Assembly: GCF_964275005.1 (NCBI RefSeq)
Contig: NC_092693.1
Coordinates: 20,947,706 to 21,011,705, forward strand
Source of the DNA: Diadema setosum
Taxonomy: Eukaryota; Echinodermata; Echinoidea; Diadematoida; Diadematidae
Length of the DNA stretch: 64,000 nt
Direction: 5' to 3'
Shown: piece by piece, positions 12,750 through 25,610 of the stretch
How positions within the stretch are numbered: position 1 is the stretch's first letter
How the letters are laid out: each line of letters starts with the position of its first letter
Notes under the pieces: model-generated
Database searches by the model: none
What the model was told of the DNA's origin: nothing
Seen by the model: the letters and a program-made list of their open reading frames with translations, nothing else
Translations under genes and position numbers: made by a program

Positions 12750-13720
12750 ACCTGGCCCTTGACCCTTAACCTTTGACCTTTGACCTTCTGGCTGGAAATT
12801 TCCCGGAGGATCTCCATTAGGTAATGCACGTATATATTAAGTTTTAAAACTAATAATGCAAGCATTGCATATACTGTACTAGTATATGAGGGATATAGTA
12901 AAATTTTGAGGAGTTGACCTTGACCTTTGACCCCTGACTATTGACCCACGACCCCTAAATTCCCTAGATAATCCCTGCCAGTCAGTACATGGGTATGCAC
13001 CAAGTTCCATGAAGATACATTGAACCATTTGCGAGAAAAGTGATATTGCAACATTTTCACCTAACCTTTGACCTTTTGACCTTTGACCTTATGACATGAA
13101 ACTATCTTTGGAAAATCTTTACGCAGTAGTACATGTCTACACTAAGTTTCAAAAAAAATACCTTTGGGCATTGCATAGATATGGGGGAAATAGCAACATT
13201 TTTAGCATTTGACCTTGACCTTTTGACCTTTGACCTCTTGCCAATGTCACTAAAATCTACTCAACTAATTGTCCCATCATACATCCTCCTTGGACCAAGT
13301 TTGGTGAAAGCTGCTTCATCCAGTTTTGAGTTATCACGTAAACAGATAAATTTTAGGATTTGACCTTGATCTTTGACCTTTGACCTCTGTCCGATTTCAC
13401 TAGAAAACTTATCAAGTAATTGCCCCATCATACATCGTTCTCCGACAAAGTTGGTGAAATTTGCTCGATCTGGACAGTCTTGAGTTATCGCGTAAACGGA
13501 TACAATTTTATGATTTGACCTTGACCTTTGACCTCTGACCTTCGGCCGATTTCACCCAAAATCTTAGCAAATAATTGTCCTATCATACTTTATACTTGGA
13601 CCAAGTTTGGTAAAATTCCAGTCAATATTACTCAAGTTATCGCGTAAACGAAAGCGGACGGACGTACGTACGGACAACCCGAAAACATAATGCCTCCGGC
13701 ACCACTTCGTGGCAGAGGCA
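12750..13720. repeat. Interspersed repeat built of TGACCTTTGACC blocks with GGACGGAC end
   Basis: Five or six imperfect units of about 150 bases each carry a TTGACCTTTGACCT block and a CCAAGTTTGGTGAA-type segment. The unit series ends with a TTATCGCGTAAACG block, a GGACGGACGTACG run and a CATAATGCCTCCGGC tail. Perfect 13-base DR1 motifs lie at 12774, 13077, 13224, 13374 and 13522, with a one-mismatch copy at 12921. Confidence 0.8.
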
Positions 13721-13830
13721 TACAAAGACAGATGGTCGCTAAGACAGGTGGTAAAGATGGTAATGGTTCGTGCGCAGCTTTGATTGAAAGTTTCTCTTCC
13801 ATCTCTACATAATATAGGTGAAATGAATGG

Positions 13831-14035
13831 TTTGCACATTTTCCGGCGACATTTTGCACATTTCCCGGCAAAATTGAACATTTGCACATTTCCCGGCGTC
13901 ACGTTTGCACATTTCCCGTTGATGAAATTTAGAGATTTGCACATTTCCCGGCAAGACGTTTGCACATTTCCCGGCGCTTGCACATTTCCCGGCGAGACGT
14001 TTGCACATTTCCCGGCGTTTGCACATTTCCCGGCT
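13831..14035 (-). repeat. Second CCGGGAAATGTGCAAACG array, inverted (9 units)
   Basis: On the minus strand there are nine units of the same motif. The spacers recur in the same order as in the 8.86-9.09 kb array, for example an ATTTCATCAAC unit followed by a TTCAATTTTG unit. Outer flanks are also homologous (CTGTGGAGCCGGG start). The two copies therefore descend from one composite repeat placed in opposite orientations. Confidence 0.95.
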
Positions 14036-14163
14036 CCACAGGGGCATTCTTGTCCTCTTGACCACACAACTTACTGGTAGAGAAGTTAATGAGGGGGAAA
14101 GACAAAGCAGACAAAAGAGGAGGGGGGGGACCTAGGGTGGGGGTAGAGAGAAGGAAAGAGGAG

Positions 14164-14169
<6 letters not shown>

Positions 14170-14195
<26 letters not shown>
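14170..14195. repeat. (GA)n microsatellite
   Basis: A short GA dinucleotide repeat in purine-rich sequence. Confidence 0.95.
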
Positions 14196-14196
<1 letters not shown>

Positions 14197-14585
14197 GCAG
14201 GAAACTGAGGATGCTTTGTGAAGGTGGCCAGTGTGGGTAAGGGGACAGCTCTTTGTCTCCTTAGTTTGATACGGCTGGTCATAAACTTCAGGGTCACAAT
14301 AGATACATAGACATTGTTTGGCAATAAACTTCATGGTCACAATAGATGCATGGACATTGCTTGTCCCCTTCTTAATCCAATACCCACAGTGCATGTGTTG
14401 TAGGTATGGGTAAGGACTAAAATTTATATCTACCTGTATTCCACATAGAGACCTACATATTGTATGAGTACAAGGGAGATATGTTATAGTGACTTATGAA
14501 AGTGACACCATATTTTGGGCATCTAATCAAAGTGCTATGGCTGAAATAAAATGAAATTATTTAGGTGAAAGTGCATTCCCTTACA

Positions 14586-17500
14586 CTTGCTTGCGACTTG
14601 CGAAGAACAATTTTTACTACCCGGAGGTCCCCGCAGATGACCCGCACATGACAGTACCTAGCACGTATCTCACCAGTAGTCGCCCGGAGGTGCGCACGCA
14701 TTTTTTTTTTTTTTTTACCCGCAACCAGGCCGTGTCACACCTTTCCGGGCAAGCTACGCGGGCTTGTGGCAAGGGGGTATTTTCAGTACGCAGGAGATTT
14801 TCCTCTGGCGAACAGGAATGTTTGCAAGTTTCGCACTTGTTTCTTACCCACTAGACGCGTGCTACTTAGCTTTTACTTGCGTGCATTCTGTGTGACCTGC
14901 GTGAGAGCTTTGAGACCGATCCGTTTTCTGTTACGAGCGACTTATGGGTGCTGAGAAGTACCTGTGTTGGAGTTGCCTGCGAGGTGCTGCCGGTAAGGGT
15001 CTCCTACTGGTGTTCTGCGTGTGCCTCTGCGAGCGAACCCCCACGACTCACTCGTAACAAGTTTTGAGCATGCTCAGGCCTTGTCATACCATATCTGGGG
15101 AAGTTTAAAGGCCGTGTCACACCAGCCTTGCGTGCGACTTGCAAAGAACAATTTTGACTACCCGGAGGTCCCCGTAGATATCCGCACATGACAGTACATA
15201 GCATATATCTCGAAAGTAGCCGCCCGGAGGTGCCCACGCATATTTTTTTTTTTTTACCCGCAACCGTGTTTAGGCCCTGTCACACCTTTCCGGGCAAGCT
15301 ACTCGGGCTTGTTACGTGTAGGGATTTTCTAACATACCGGACATTCCTGAGGGCGGAAAAGGATTTGTGCGAGTCCAGCTAGCGCATGTGTCTTACTTGC
15401 TGGACGCGTTATACTTGCGAGTATACTGTGTGACCTTTGTACCAGTCGCGTGGGGGCTGACAACTTAGTGAAGGAATTCCTCTAATGGAATGGCTGAAAT
15501 CTCACAGAATTTCATTATCTTGGCTGCATACGGGACTACGAAGTACCTGCGTGGGAATTGCCTGGGAAGTACTGCCGCTAAGGGTTTCCTACTGGCGTTC
15601 TGCGTGGACCTCTACGGGCATTCCCGCGACTCACCCGGAAAAATTTTTGGTCATGCTCAAAACGTGGCTGCTGTTAAATTGGACTTGCGTGAGCACCTCC
15701 GGGCAACTACGCGCTAGATACTATCAGGGGCGGACCAACTGCGGAGAGCAACTTGGAGTAAATTTGTTTCCCCGCAAGTCAAGCCGCAGAAGTTCCCCCG
15801 TACGGTATGACAAGGCATGAATGAAAATTGCAAACATTCTTGTTCGCCCGCTGAAAATCTTCTACGTGCTGGAAACTACCTCCTCGCCACAAGCCCGCGT
15901 TATGGTGTGACACGGCCTTTACGGTTTGACTTGCGGGGAAACAAATTTGCTATCCGGAGCTCTCCGCAGTTGGTCCGCACGTTACAGTACCTAGCGCGTA
16001 TCTCGCCTGTACCCGGAGGTGCGCACGCAAGTCCGATTTAACCGCAGCCAAGTTTTGAGCATGACCAAAACTTTTTCCGGGTGAGTCGCGGGGACGCCCG
16101 GAGAGGTCCACGCAGAACGCTAGTAGGAGGCCCTTAACGGCAGTACTTCACAGGCAACTCCCACGCAGGTACTTCGCAGTCCCCGTACGGAGCCAAGATA
16201 ATGACATTCCGTAGGACTTTTGCCATTCCTTCAGAGGAATTCCTTCACTGAGTTGTCAGCCCCCACGCGACTGGTACACAGTATACCTGCAAGTAGAATT
16301 TAAGTAAAACGCTTCAAGCAAGTAAGACACATGCACTGACTCGCCCAAAATCCTTGTCCGCCCTCAGAAATTGTCCGGTATGCTGGAAAATCCCTACGCG
16401 CAACTTGAATCCCGCGTAGCTTGCCCGGAAAGGTATGACAGGGCCTAGACATGGTTGTGGGTAAAAAGATTTGCGTGCGAACCTCCGGGCGACTACGGGT
16501 GAGATACGTGCTAGGTACTGTCATCATAATGAAAACTAGTGGACATTTGCTACCTTTCCGCGCGTGTGCATACGCGTACGTCGCTATAACACGTAATTTG
16601 CAAGGGCAAAATATGACAATGTCTCGCTTTTCTAATAAAATCTCTTTGTTCCAGTTAACTTTTTCACTTGGGGCGAGTATCATTTGAAAGCGGAAATTGT
16701 CTACTATGTGATGACATTCAAAAGTTTATGACAGGGGCAATAGTCATATTGCACTTTTTGTTTCAAAGTTGTTACGCATTCACTTTTTTAGGCAAGAGTC
16801 TATGGGAAATGATTCCAAATCCAGCAAGTTCACGTGCACCTGCACACGCCAAAGGCCATAACTCGAGAATGCAGGCACGTATCGACTTGGGGCGAACGGT
16901 TTTAGAAAGAGCATATACTAAGCTTGACCACCATGTAAAACTCATTGTGATTGGTCAAAAGATCTCGTTGCACATTTGTCCTGAAAAGTTTTGCATAAAA
17001 TGTAAAATGCCTCCAAATGGAGGAAAACCGCCCATGACGTAATGCGACTTTTCCATTCGCAGTTCGGGGGAGTAGCAACTCTTGGGCATTCCCGCGCAAA
17101 GTGGCTGACAATGACCATTGCTTCGACTCGGTGAATCGACGGATTTGTTTCCAGTTTCTTTCTTTAGCAGAATATTTATGACAATGAAGATAAGATATAT
17201 GATTTCATGGTTCTTATAACGACGAAATTTTGTCATTTTTGAGGGATAGTATAGTTAACTGGTGAAATAAAATCCCGAAATCGCTTTGTTCTGCAGTGGA
17301 AAAGTAGCGTAAACGCTTAGCTGCGTATAGTCCCACACGTACAAAACTATGTACTTTATCTATCATGAGTGTGAAGACTGCATTGGTAACCGGTAAGATT
17401 GTGTACTTTTGTAGCGTCAAATTTCAACTTTACGTGTTTTATTATATTTTACATATATGTGGAATGTGTGCGTGTGTGTGTGTGTGCTCGTATGGTCTAC

Positions 17501-17770
17501 GGGAGAGACGGGTGACAAAGGTGCGCTGCATGTGATGATACGGTTACCCCTATTTCCAACAATGGCAATCCCGTCTCGCTCTTACGAGGAGCCCGTGGCC
17601 AGTCGGGCGTATAGTAAAGTAAACAAAGCGGAGCTGTGAACGGAGCGGACACGCATGGACTTTTTGTCCAAATCTAGTCAAAAGTTTTCACTATGTGCGG
17701 TTCATCTACGGGGACCACCGGGTAGTAAAAATTGTTCTTTGCAAGTCGCACGCAAGGCTTGACCGGAAAG
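14586..17770. mobile_element. Large nested foldback element family (GGCCGTGTCACACC termini)
   Basis: The outer ends are inverted: the left segment near 14590-14640 (TGCGACTTGCGAAGAACAAT) matches the complement of 17703-17760. Inside, arms of about 590 bases (15210-15790 and 15925-16510) are inverted copies around a 130-bp spacer. The terminus-like AAAGGCCGTGTCACACC and its complement recur at about 14730, 15108, 15275, 15905, 16435 and 17775. The 16.68-17.64 kb part is not repeated here and has no recognisable gene. No transposase is seen. Confidence 0.8.
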
Positions 17771-18805
17771 GTGTGACATGGCCTCAATGGCAAAATATCG
17801 TATGGTAGGAAAATACAAATGAGCAGTAGACATTATTGTGTATCGTGTCCTTGCTGCAATACTATAATTATGAACCCAAGCATTTTCTTGCAACATTTTA
17901 AGGGAATTGAACCATTTAATTCACACCATTATAATGATGTAAATTAAACATGGTTTATTTCCCTTACCTGTCAAGCATGATTGTCTAATTAATATACAGA
18001 TATACACATACCAAACTACTTAACACACAATACACACATAACATACAACACGAAACACACAGTCCTATCCCTATAGTCTGATATAGACAGTGAGGGAGAA
18101 AGAGTGGAGCTGAGTATGCTGTGTCAGAGTAGGATATCCTTGGTTTACATTTTAATCTTATGGAGTTATGGAAATCTGAAGTTTTCATTACGCAAAGCAC
18201 GCTAAACAGAAAGTAAATTGCAATGCATGTATGACTGTTATTCTTTAGTATATTACAAAAGGTAGAAATTGCACGTGTTCTTATCCAAATTCTTCCCTCA
18301 GATTCTTTTCTGAATATCTGATAGTTGGAGGTCTTCGCAGAGTAAGATATCCATTGTGGTCTAGTTCCAATAAAAAAAATAGATAAGAACCCGACTGTTT
18401 TAACCTATAGTAAAAGTATACAAGTACTTTTTTCACTCATTATTCAACCTCCTTAAATTCTTCACGAGTTCTTTACTCACATTACAGAAATGGTGACAGT
18501 TAAAAGATACTCACATTATAGTACCTGATGCACAAGCTCAAAAAGATTCCTCATTTCGGCCCGGTAGTACTCCATGACTGGGGCGCGCACTATGGCCTAG
18601 CTTGAAAAGATTTTGATCGAATGTTACAATTTGGTTATATATCCCAATCTTTGCATGATTCACTGATCACTGCTTTTTTTCTCTTTCTCTCTCTCGGTAT
18701 GGAGTGAACTCAACGATGCATAAATAATTATTCTGAAAAGTATGAAAGACACTTTGCACGCAATACGATCGTGGCAAGAGCCGGCGGTTTAAGTACTGTA
18801 TGTAA
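17771..18805. other. No gene recognised
   Basis: AT-rich sequence with only short ORFs and no splice-supported exon. Confidence 0.5.
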
Positions 18806-18815
18806 ACTATTAACG

Positions 18816-18876
<61 letters not shown>
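18806..18876. repeat. (TA)n microsatellite
   Basis: Uninterrupted TA repeat. A (CA)n/(CAGA)n tract follows at 18928-18982. Confidence 0.95.
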
Positions 18877-18877
<1 letters not shown>

Positions 18878-18982
18878 TTTTTTTATTGTATCAGTGTTTG
18901 GTAGCTGTTTCACTCCTCTGCTTCCAACACACACACACAGACATACAGACAGACAGACAGACAGACAGACACACAACACACA

Positions 18983-21080
18983 CTGGACATTGTAATATTG
19001 ATAGTATGATGATAATCATTAATAACGGCAATGATCATAACACAAGATTTACAAAGCTTCTGTAATGCGGTTTCGTTCGTTTATTTACTTTTTTTTTTCG
19101 AATAACAAATTCTGGTTTGTTGAAATAAACTTGAGAGAATAAACATCACGCACGTTAAAACTATTAGCAGATGAATGAAAGAGCCAAAACATGGAGGTAC
19201 TTTTTCTTTTCTTTTTTTAGCGGGCTGACATTTTAAATGGAAGGAATTCATCTCCTTTCACTTGCCTTTAGGGTAAAACGTTGGTAACAGCATCACACCT
19301 TTGATGAATTTACTGCAGTTTGCAAAATGAGATTTGAATCTAGGAACGGTGACTTATCCAGGTAAGTGAAAATACTTACGGAACTCATTTAAGAACATGC
19401 ACACCTTCTCACATAAAATGAGACATACAAATGGTCGTCAGGTTGTTTTTTTTATCCAATTTGCTCGAATCTTTCTAAACTTATTTTGATTCACAGTAGT
19501 GTTTTTACTATAATTCAGTGGTCATGACGGACAACCTTTCAATTATCCCCTTCCTTGCCACATCATTTCAGATCTTTTCTTCTTTATACCAATCTTCTCG
19601 AGAAAAGGAACGCCACGTCCAGAATATTAGCACAGTTGCACTTGTCCGATCATTTTTTTTTCAAAGGTCAAAAAGACCGGCGGGGTTTTGACAGAAGTAA
19701 TTTTCCAGCTCCCGCTAGATTGTAATCCAACACAATTGAAACTGTATCACAGAAGATTGCAGCATAAAGGTCCTTTTTGTATGGGTCACGTTTCAGTGTC
19801 GTTGGGCAAGAAAACTGACGAAGTTGAGAAACTTGTACAGATTTTTTTTTTTATTCTATTTTAGGTAAACTGTTTTACATTACATATTGTTGCTTTGTCA
19901 TGCATAACGATTTCTGAAACCGTTTTGTTTCATTTTGTTCGATAAAAAATGGGATAAAAAAATGGGGGAAAAGACGCACAGGTTTTTTCCCCTCGCACTT
20001 CACGCGACTTCAGTATTGTAATCATCATTACACAGATACTAATTTTGTTTTTGTACGTTGCATACTGTTAGTTGGTCCCTATATTTTTTCTGACCTTCCA
20101 TACATGGGGGGGGGGGGGGGAGGAGTGTTAAAGACAATATATTATCGTCCAATGAATCATTTGCTCTGGTAGTTATGTTCACCCATTCGTAAATTAATAT
20201 CTATTTCATCCATAGTGATAACATCTCTTAGTAATGACAAAATATTGTTCCTATATTGCTACCCTGCTCCTTCTACGGTTGTTCTGTAGATAGAAAAACA
20301 ATTGCTTAAAACATATGTTACTTCCGCGTCTTGTACCGTATCTCAAAATTAATGTTCTATATGCTATATACAGTCAGTTTTTGGCGCTGAGCAGCCCATA
20401 TGCATGTATTTACCTCATACATTCTTGTTCATTTTGAAGCGGATGGTACTAGTATGCATGCCCGAAAGCTCTTTTACACAAAATGCGTACAAATAGTCAA
20501 GGAAAGGAGCACTATTGTGGAAAAAATACCTTTGGTTCAAAGTTCTTGCACGCCGGGAAATATAATATTTAGCGAAACATCGACGAACACCGGTTTGCCT
20601 CGTACATTTTAGAATTTGTTTACTCGATAGAAGAAGGAAGAAAGAAGGGGGGGGGGGGGGGTAAATAGGTATGAACTTTGCTGGCCCACAAAGAAGAAGA
20701 ATGAACCTGAAGAATAATTTCAAAGAGCGCTCCTACAACCGTCACGGTCTTTTGCAAAGGCCTTCACGTTTCTAACTATGGCTGTTTTCACGGAGCACGC
20801 AAACGATTCGCGAAGGATGCGAATGTTGGAAAAATGACATTTTTTGCGCACTTCAATTGAACCAAAAACAATTTTGCGCAGTTTGTGTTCTCACGACGTT
20901 AAACTATGTGCAAATGTCGAGTGTTGCTAAACTACTGCCAGTCACGAAATGCACGCATATGTTACAACGCAAACTTTCCAATCACCACGGACAAATGTTT
21001 CGCGGGAGAGTTGAATGTTATCTTGAGTTGGAAGTCAAATAATTTCATGTTCTCTTTTCTTTCTCCTTCGTTGGTTTGTG
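18983..21080. other. No gene recognised
   Basis: AT-rich sequence. Poly-G tracts occur at 20107-20120 and 20647-20661. A 61-residue ORF at 20857-21042 has no recognisable homology. Confidence 0.45.
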
Positions 21081-21082
21081 CA

Positions 21083-21129
21083 TGCACACACACACACACA
21101 CACATACATACACACACACACACACACAT
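21083..21129. repeat. (CA)n microsatellite
   Basis: A CA repeat interrupted by TACATA near its centre. Confidence 0.95.
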
Positions 21130-22001
21130 CAAGCCCCGTATATTGGTGTCGTAGGTCTTTTTTTATTTCTATTATTTATTCATTTATTTATTTATTGCCT
21201 AGTGTTGGACTCCATGGGCCTTGTTTGCCTAGTGTCTGGCTGGTGGACCAAAGAGCTCGTGGGTCTACTTTCCTTGATGTCGAACTCTTGAGCTTTGTTC
21301 ACTTAGTGTCTATCTCGTGAGCTGTATGACTCGCGGGTGTCGGACTCGTGACGTGCATCCGATTCTTTGCATAGAATCCATTCCATTTTACATTTTACAA
21401 CGAAGCAAGATACGATGCGATGAATTAACAGTGTGAACGCGAGAACTAGACCTATCATTGTCAAAGGTGAAAATCAATGGAATTAGCGCTGGGAAAGACA
21501 AATCTAAGCAGACACTGCACTTGTGAGGGTAAACAAGAAAAAGATTAACTGCTTCATATGAACAGAGGAAATAGTCTGTGTGTTTGTATATAAACGATTC
21601 ACCGTTAAAACGGGGGGGGGGGGGGTGAGATGAGAAATAGGACGCTTCACTGTGAGAAAATTAAAGAATAATAGGAGCGTGGGTTGTATTTCCTTTATTC
21701 CACACGTGAATGCAACGCCAAACCCTGTTTGACCTTTCTAAAAGGCTCTATAATGAAAGAATTTATAATATGTTTGTTTATTATACTGATATACAATGTA
21801 TTCCATTTATCTATTTCAATCTTGCCGCTGCACGAAATCGTCAACTCCCTGCGTTTGAGGCATCACCGTGGCATATTGAGCTCTGGGCGATAATTTTCTT
21901 CCAACTTAAAAGTTTTTAGACATTTCTTTCTTTATTAGTTAAGTCGCATCAACATAATGCCTATATCTGGACATTTACCTGTACACCTGCATAGGCCTAT
22001 A

Positions 22002-22092
22002 TGTATGTATGTTTGTATGTATGTATGTATGTATGTGTGTATTTATTTATTTATTTATTTATTTATTTCTTTATTTATTTATTTGTTTATAG
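22002..22092. repeat. (TGTA)n passing into (TTTA)n
   Basis: Adjacent TATG/TGTA and TTTA tetranucleotide repeats. Poly-G at 21613-21624 precedes this region. Confidence 0.9.
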
Positions 22093-22280
22093 ATGATTTG
22101 GCTCTATTAGTGTGCAGAAAACTTTTATTTATTTATCTTGTTATTTTTATTTTTATTTTTTATTTTTTGCACGAAAGTGCCAAACTCTCACCCCTGCTGT
22201 GATATTCCTTACGATTCTTACCACAAGAGCGTGTTCAGGAACGTGAAGGATTTAATGACTGCGGGGGATGCACAGTGTGT

Positions 22281-22306
22281 ATTATATATATATATATTAT
22301 ATATAT

Positions 22307-22360
<54 letters not shown>

Positions 22361-22361
22361 G

Positions 22362-22403
<42 letters not shown>

Positions 22404-22408
22404 GTATA

Positions 22409-22449
<41 letters not shown>
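22281..22449. repeat. Interrupted (AT)n microsatellite
   Basis: About 170 bases of AT repeat broken by two related spacers (TATTATGTATAAACAT-type), showing internal duplication. The poly-Ile/Tyr ORFs here are artefacts. 22.45-23.52 kb has no recognisable gene. Confidence 0.95.
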
Positions 22450-23524
22450 CTTGTTTCAAAAACATGCGCTTTCCTCGCCAGGATAAAGCGTTTTAATGCC
22501 ATTTTAGGTTTTAATCTCATATAGGTATGTGTATATAATATATAAATTTACCCCTTTCTCTGCAAAAAGGACAATAAGGCCGTGTGAAACAATAAGAAAT
22601 GAGATTTTTTAGATGGAAAAATCGCAACCTTTGATGTGCAGACTATGTCCACGTTGTTAGCAACATAAAAAAAAAACACTTTATTGCTTTCTGAAACAAT
22701 TTACATGCATTGGGTATACTTGGTAAATGAGTTTCAATGGTTTTCCAATAAATACCCTGTGCCAAAACGGGAGGGGATGGAGGAGGTTTTCTGTCTGTAA
22801 GACTGCATGGGTAAAATATGTTTGGAATGCATGACTATGTCACTCAGTATTTTATAATCTTCATACATGTATTTCGATTTGATTAGATCTATTTATAAGA
22901 GTACATACACCAACATCTTCTATACATTGTATTCTGTTTTTAATGATCACTGCACGTCATTGGGGTCATTTTGAATTAATCAACTAAGCAACTGAATTTA
23001 ATCAGTTTAATTCCTATTCCTAAGTCAATTACAGTTGACCGGTTTCTGTTTCGTATGACGAAAACGTACATTTTGTCAATCTGTTAATCAACATCTGGAT
23101 ATATCCTCGTATAAATTGCATGATTTAGGCCTATGAGAAGATCGCTAAGATTACATGCTTTAATGCAACAATGTTAATGAAACTTTGAAAAAATTCTGAC
23201 CAAAAACAAAAAAAAAAACAAAAAAAAATTGAAGAAAGATATGAGCACATTTTTCATTTCATAAATCATTGCCTACTTCCGTTAATTTTTCACAGATATG
23301 CAAGTTGATGTTTTAATTTTCCCCCTCTTCTGAATTATTCCTAAAGAAAAATTCGTCATTGAGGTCCATCATCATGAAGAGTGCAACTAAAATATCAATC
23401 CAGTCCAAAAAGAGATCTCCATAAGTGCAAATCTTGGTGAATCAGAAACGAAATGACTGTTTTTCATGATACAGAGATAATTCGTATCAAGGCCTACAGA
23501 AACGCCCATGCTCTTTTAAGTTTT

Positions 23525-24012
23525 GAGGATAATGATCCACAGAATTTGTATAGCGCCATATATCTCTTGGAGAAACAATCAAATGCACAGACTCCTCCAA
23601 GAGAGTTAGCAGTTGAATGCCTGGTGAAAATGTGAGTCTTGAGTGAGGATTTGAAGTAATCCAGTTTGTCAATATCAAGGATAAAAGATGGGAGGAAGTT
23701 CCCTTGGCGAGGAGTGATAGAGGAAGATGCCCAGTCTCTATATCCCTTGAGATGTGTAATGGGCATTTGGAGAGTAAGACCAGATGGACGAAGGCCAGGG
23801 CAAGGCCAACGCCGCCAGATTAGGGAAGACAGGTATCCTGGGGCCTGACCATGAATGGCATAGCCTTAAAAGTGAGCAGTAGGATCTTGAAATCAATTCT
23901 GTTCTTGATGGGAAGCCAATGCAGCTCAGCCAGGACAGGGGTGATGTGATCATACTCCTAGCTCGGACCAGTGAGGAAACGTGCCGCTGCATTCTGTACT
24001 GCTTGATGGCTT
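23525..24012 (-). pseudogene. 5'-truncated CR1/L2-type non-LTR retrotransposon, reverse transcriptase C-terminus
   Basis: Read on the minus strand, the pieces in different frames match the well-known C-terminal end of CR1/L2-like ORF2 proteins: a block ending ITSPLSW then HWLP-like, a QAPGYL block, a LPSFILDIDKLDYFKSSLKTH block, then a tail with GGCGCTATACAAAT. Frameshifts and stops break it into short ORFs, so it is dead. It starts about 40 bases after the SLC52A stop on the same strand and so probably lies in that gene's 3' UTR. Confidence 0.75.
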
Positions 24013-24053
24013 GAAGTCAGTTTTCCCGTCCGTCTCATTATTGTTAGGCTCGA

Positions 24054-24305
24054 CTAAGCCCCGATGACTAATTCTTGCACAACGCATCTGGGCAGATCTT
24101 TGCAAGGGTCCGGGTCGAAATCCGTGAAGAAACCCAGAACGCTCACCAGCGGGAACATGATGAAGGCGCCGAGCATAGTCCCTATCGTGGTACAGCCACC
24201 GAACCACATCAGCAGCTTGCGGCTGTCCGTCTCGCCCCGCAGTATCCAGCCCACGGTGGCCCGGCAGTACGAGAAGAAGAGTCCTTGCAGAATCCAGGCC
24301 AGGAT
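24054..24305 (-). CDS. SLC52A: SLC52A coding exon 2 (residues 487-569, C-terminus)
   Basis: The exon starts after AG at 24307-24306, in phase 0, and ends with TAG at 24056-24054. It encodes the last two membrane segments and a family-typical stretch (LGAFIMFPLVSVLGFFTDF) followed by a short Cys-containing tail. The pyrimidine tract before the acceptor is modest. An in-frame ATG at 24362 lies upstream of the acceptor and is probably intronic. A retrotransposon fragment on the same strand starts about 40 bases after the stop. Confidence 0.9.
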   Translation of the reverse strand: MLAWILQGLFFSYCRATVGWILRGETDSRKLLMWFGGCTTIGTMLGAFIMFPLVSVLGFFTDFDPDPCKDLPRCVVQELVIGA

Positions 24306-25537
24306 CTTATATCGATGGAAATGGATAGATGAAATATCGTAATAAGTACCATGGCTTTGCAAAAATCCTGCAGAATTGTCATCTTATCTTATCTGTAATT
24401 TCTGGGACGTATCAATCTGGTCTAATAGGGAAATGTGACTAGTATAGTTCAGACAATAAAGACTTACCAAGATAATCTAAGGCAAATATCTCAAAAATTT
24501 GCAGCAAAACAATCTTCAAATACAAGTAGGCCTCGAATCTGTTCTGGGCCCTGTTTCATAAAGCTGGTCGTAAAATTACGAACAACTTACGAGCGACTGG
24601 TGATCACTTCTGATGTGCTGTACTTATCAGAATTTCCATAATTCAACACAAGAACTGATCACCAGTCGCTCGTAAGTCGTTCGTAACTTTACGAACAGCT
24701 TTATGAAACACCCCCATGGACTACCACGTGACTTATGTCAAATTGCACTTCTTAACTAAAATTGTAAAGGGAAGACTGGCTTTATTAATGAAGAGTATGC
24801 GTATAATTATGATTCAGAATATGTCAGATAACATTAAGTTTTTGCTATGTCCTATTCAAGTACGGACATAGCAGCTCATTTTGATAAACTGAAATAAAAG
24901 AAAGTATTATTTCGGGCACACAATGAACGAAAAGGAGCTCTGAGATGACGTAAAAGGTAAGTGACTGCATTGGCGCCGTTTGGCGGGTTCCATTCAGGCC
25001 GCACGAATACCTAATATCAGAGCAATTCAAAGTTTGGAGATGCATGTGTTGTTGACATAAAATTTAACGTACTCCGTTCAATGAGAAAGCATTATTTTTT
25101 TTTTTCTCTGGAAGGGCTCTCTTGTTTTCAGACATTAAACTTCTGGTAAGTTCCTGTCTTGTTTTTAACATAACAAGTGTAACAGCACAATACAAATTTG
25201 ATGAACACGTATAATTATGGCTTGTGACTCCAGACTGGAGTTCTTCCGTGGAGATTTGGTTGCTTAGAATAAGTGAAAACTTTCGGTATCTTGCGTAACT
25301 TTCGTGAGAATTACCCAACCTTGAACCATTGGAATACTTTCATTACAAGTTACACACTCGCGTAGAACTGAATCTTAATGGTACATCAGAGTTTTAAGAC
25401 CCTATCTCTTCGCGTACTATTTTACATATCACTTGTTACACCTGATGCCGAAACAACTCATTCTTCAGGTCTACTTTCTTTCGTTTTTAACGAAAATGCT
25501 TCCATGACTCATAATAACAATAATGATGATGATGACG

Positions 25538-25610
<73 letters not shown>

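Noticed and set aside
13564..14394. Repetitive 102-167-residue ORFs on the minus strand
   Set aside because: They overlap the second 18-base-motif array and a (GA)n tract, with no coding evidence.
19300..19375. Strong CAG|GTAAGT donor at 19358-19364 with a possible 43-base exon upstream, plus an opposing donor on the minus strand
   Set aside because: No partner exon or coding context was found; isolated consensus donors are expected by chance in 64 kb.
22138..22524. 128- and 100-residue ORFs of Ile/Tyr repeats
   Set aside because: They are translations of an (AT)n microsatellite.
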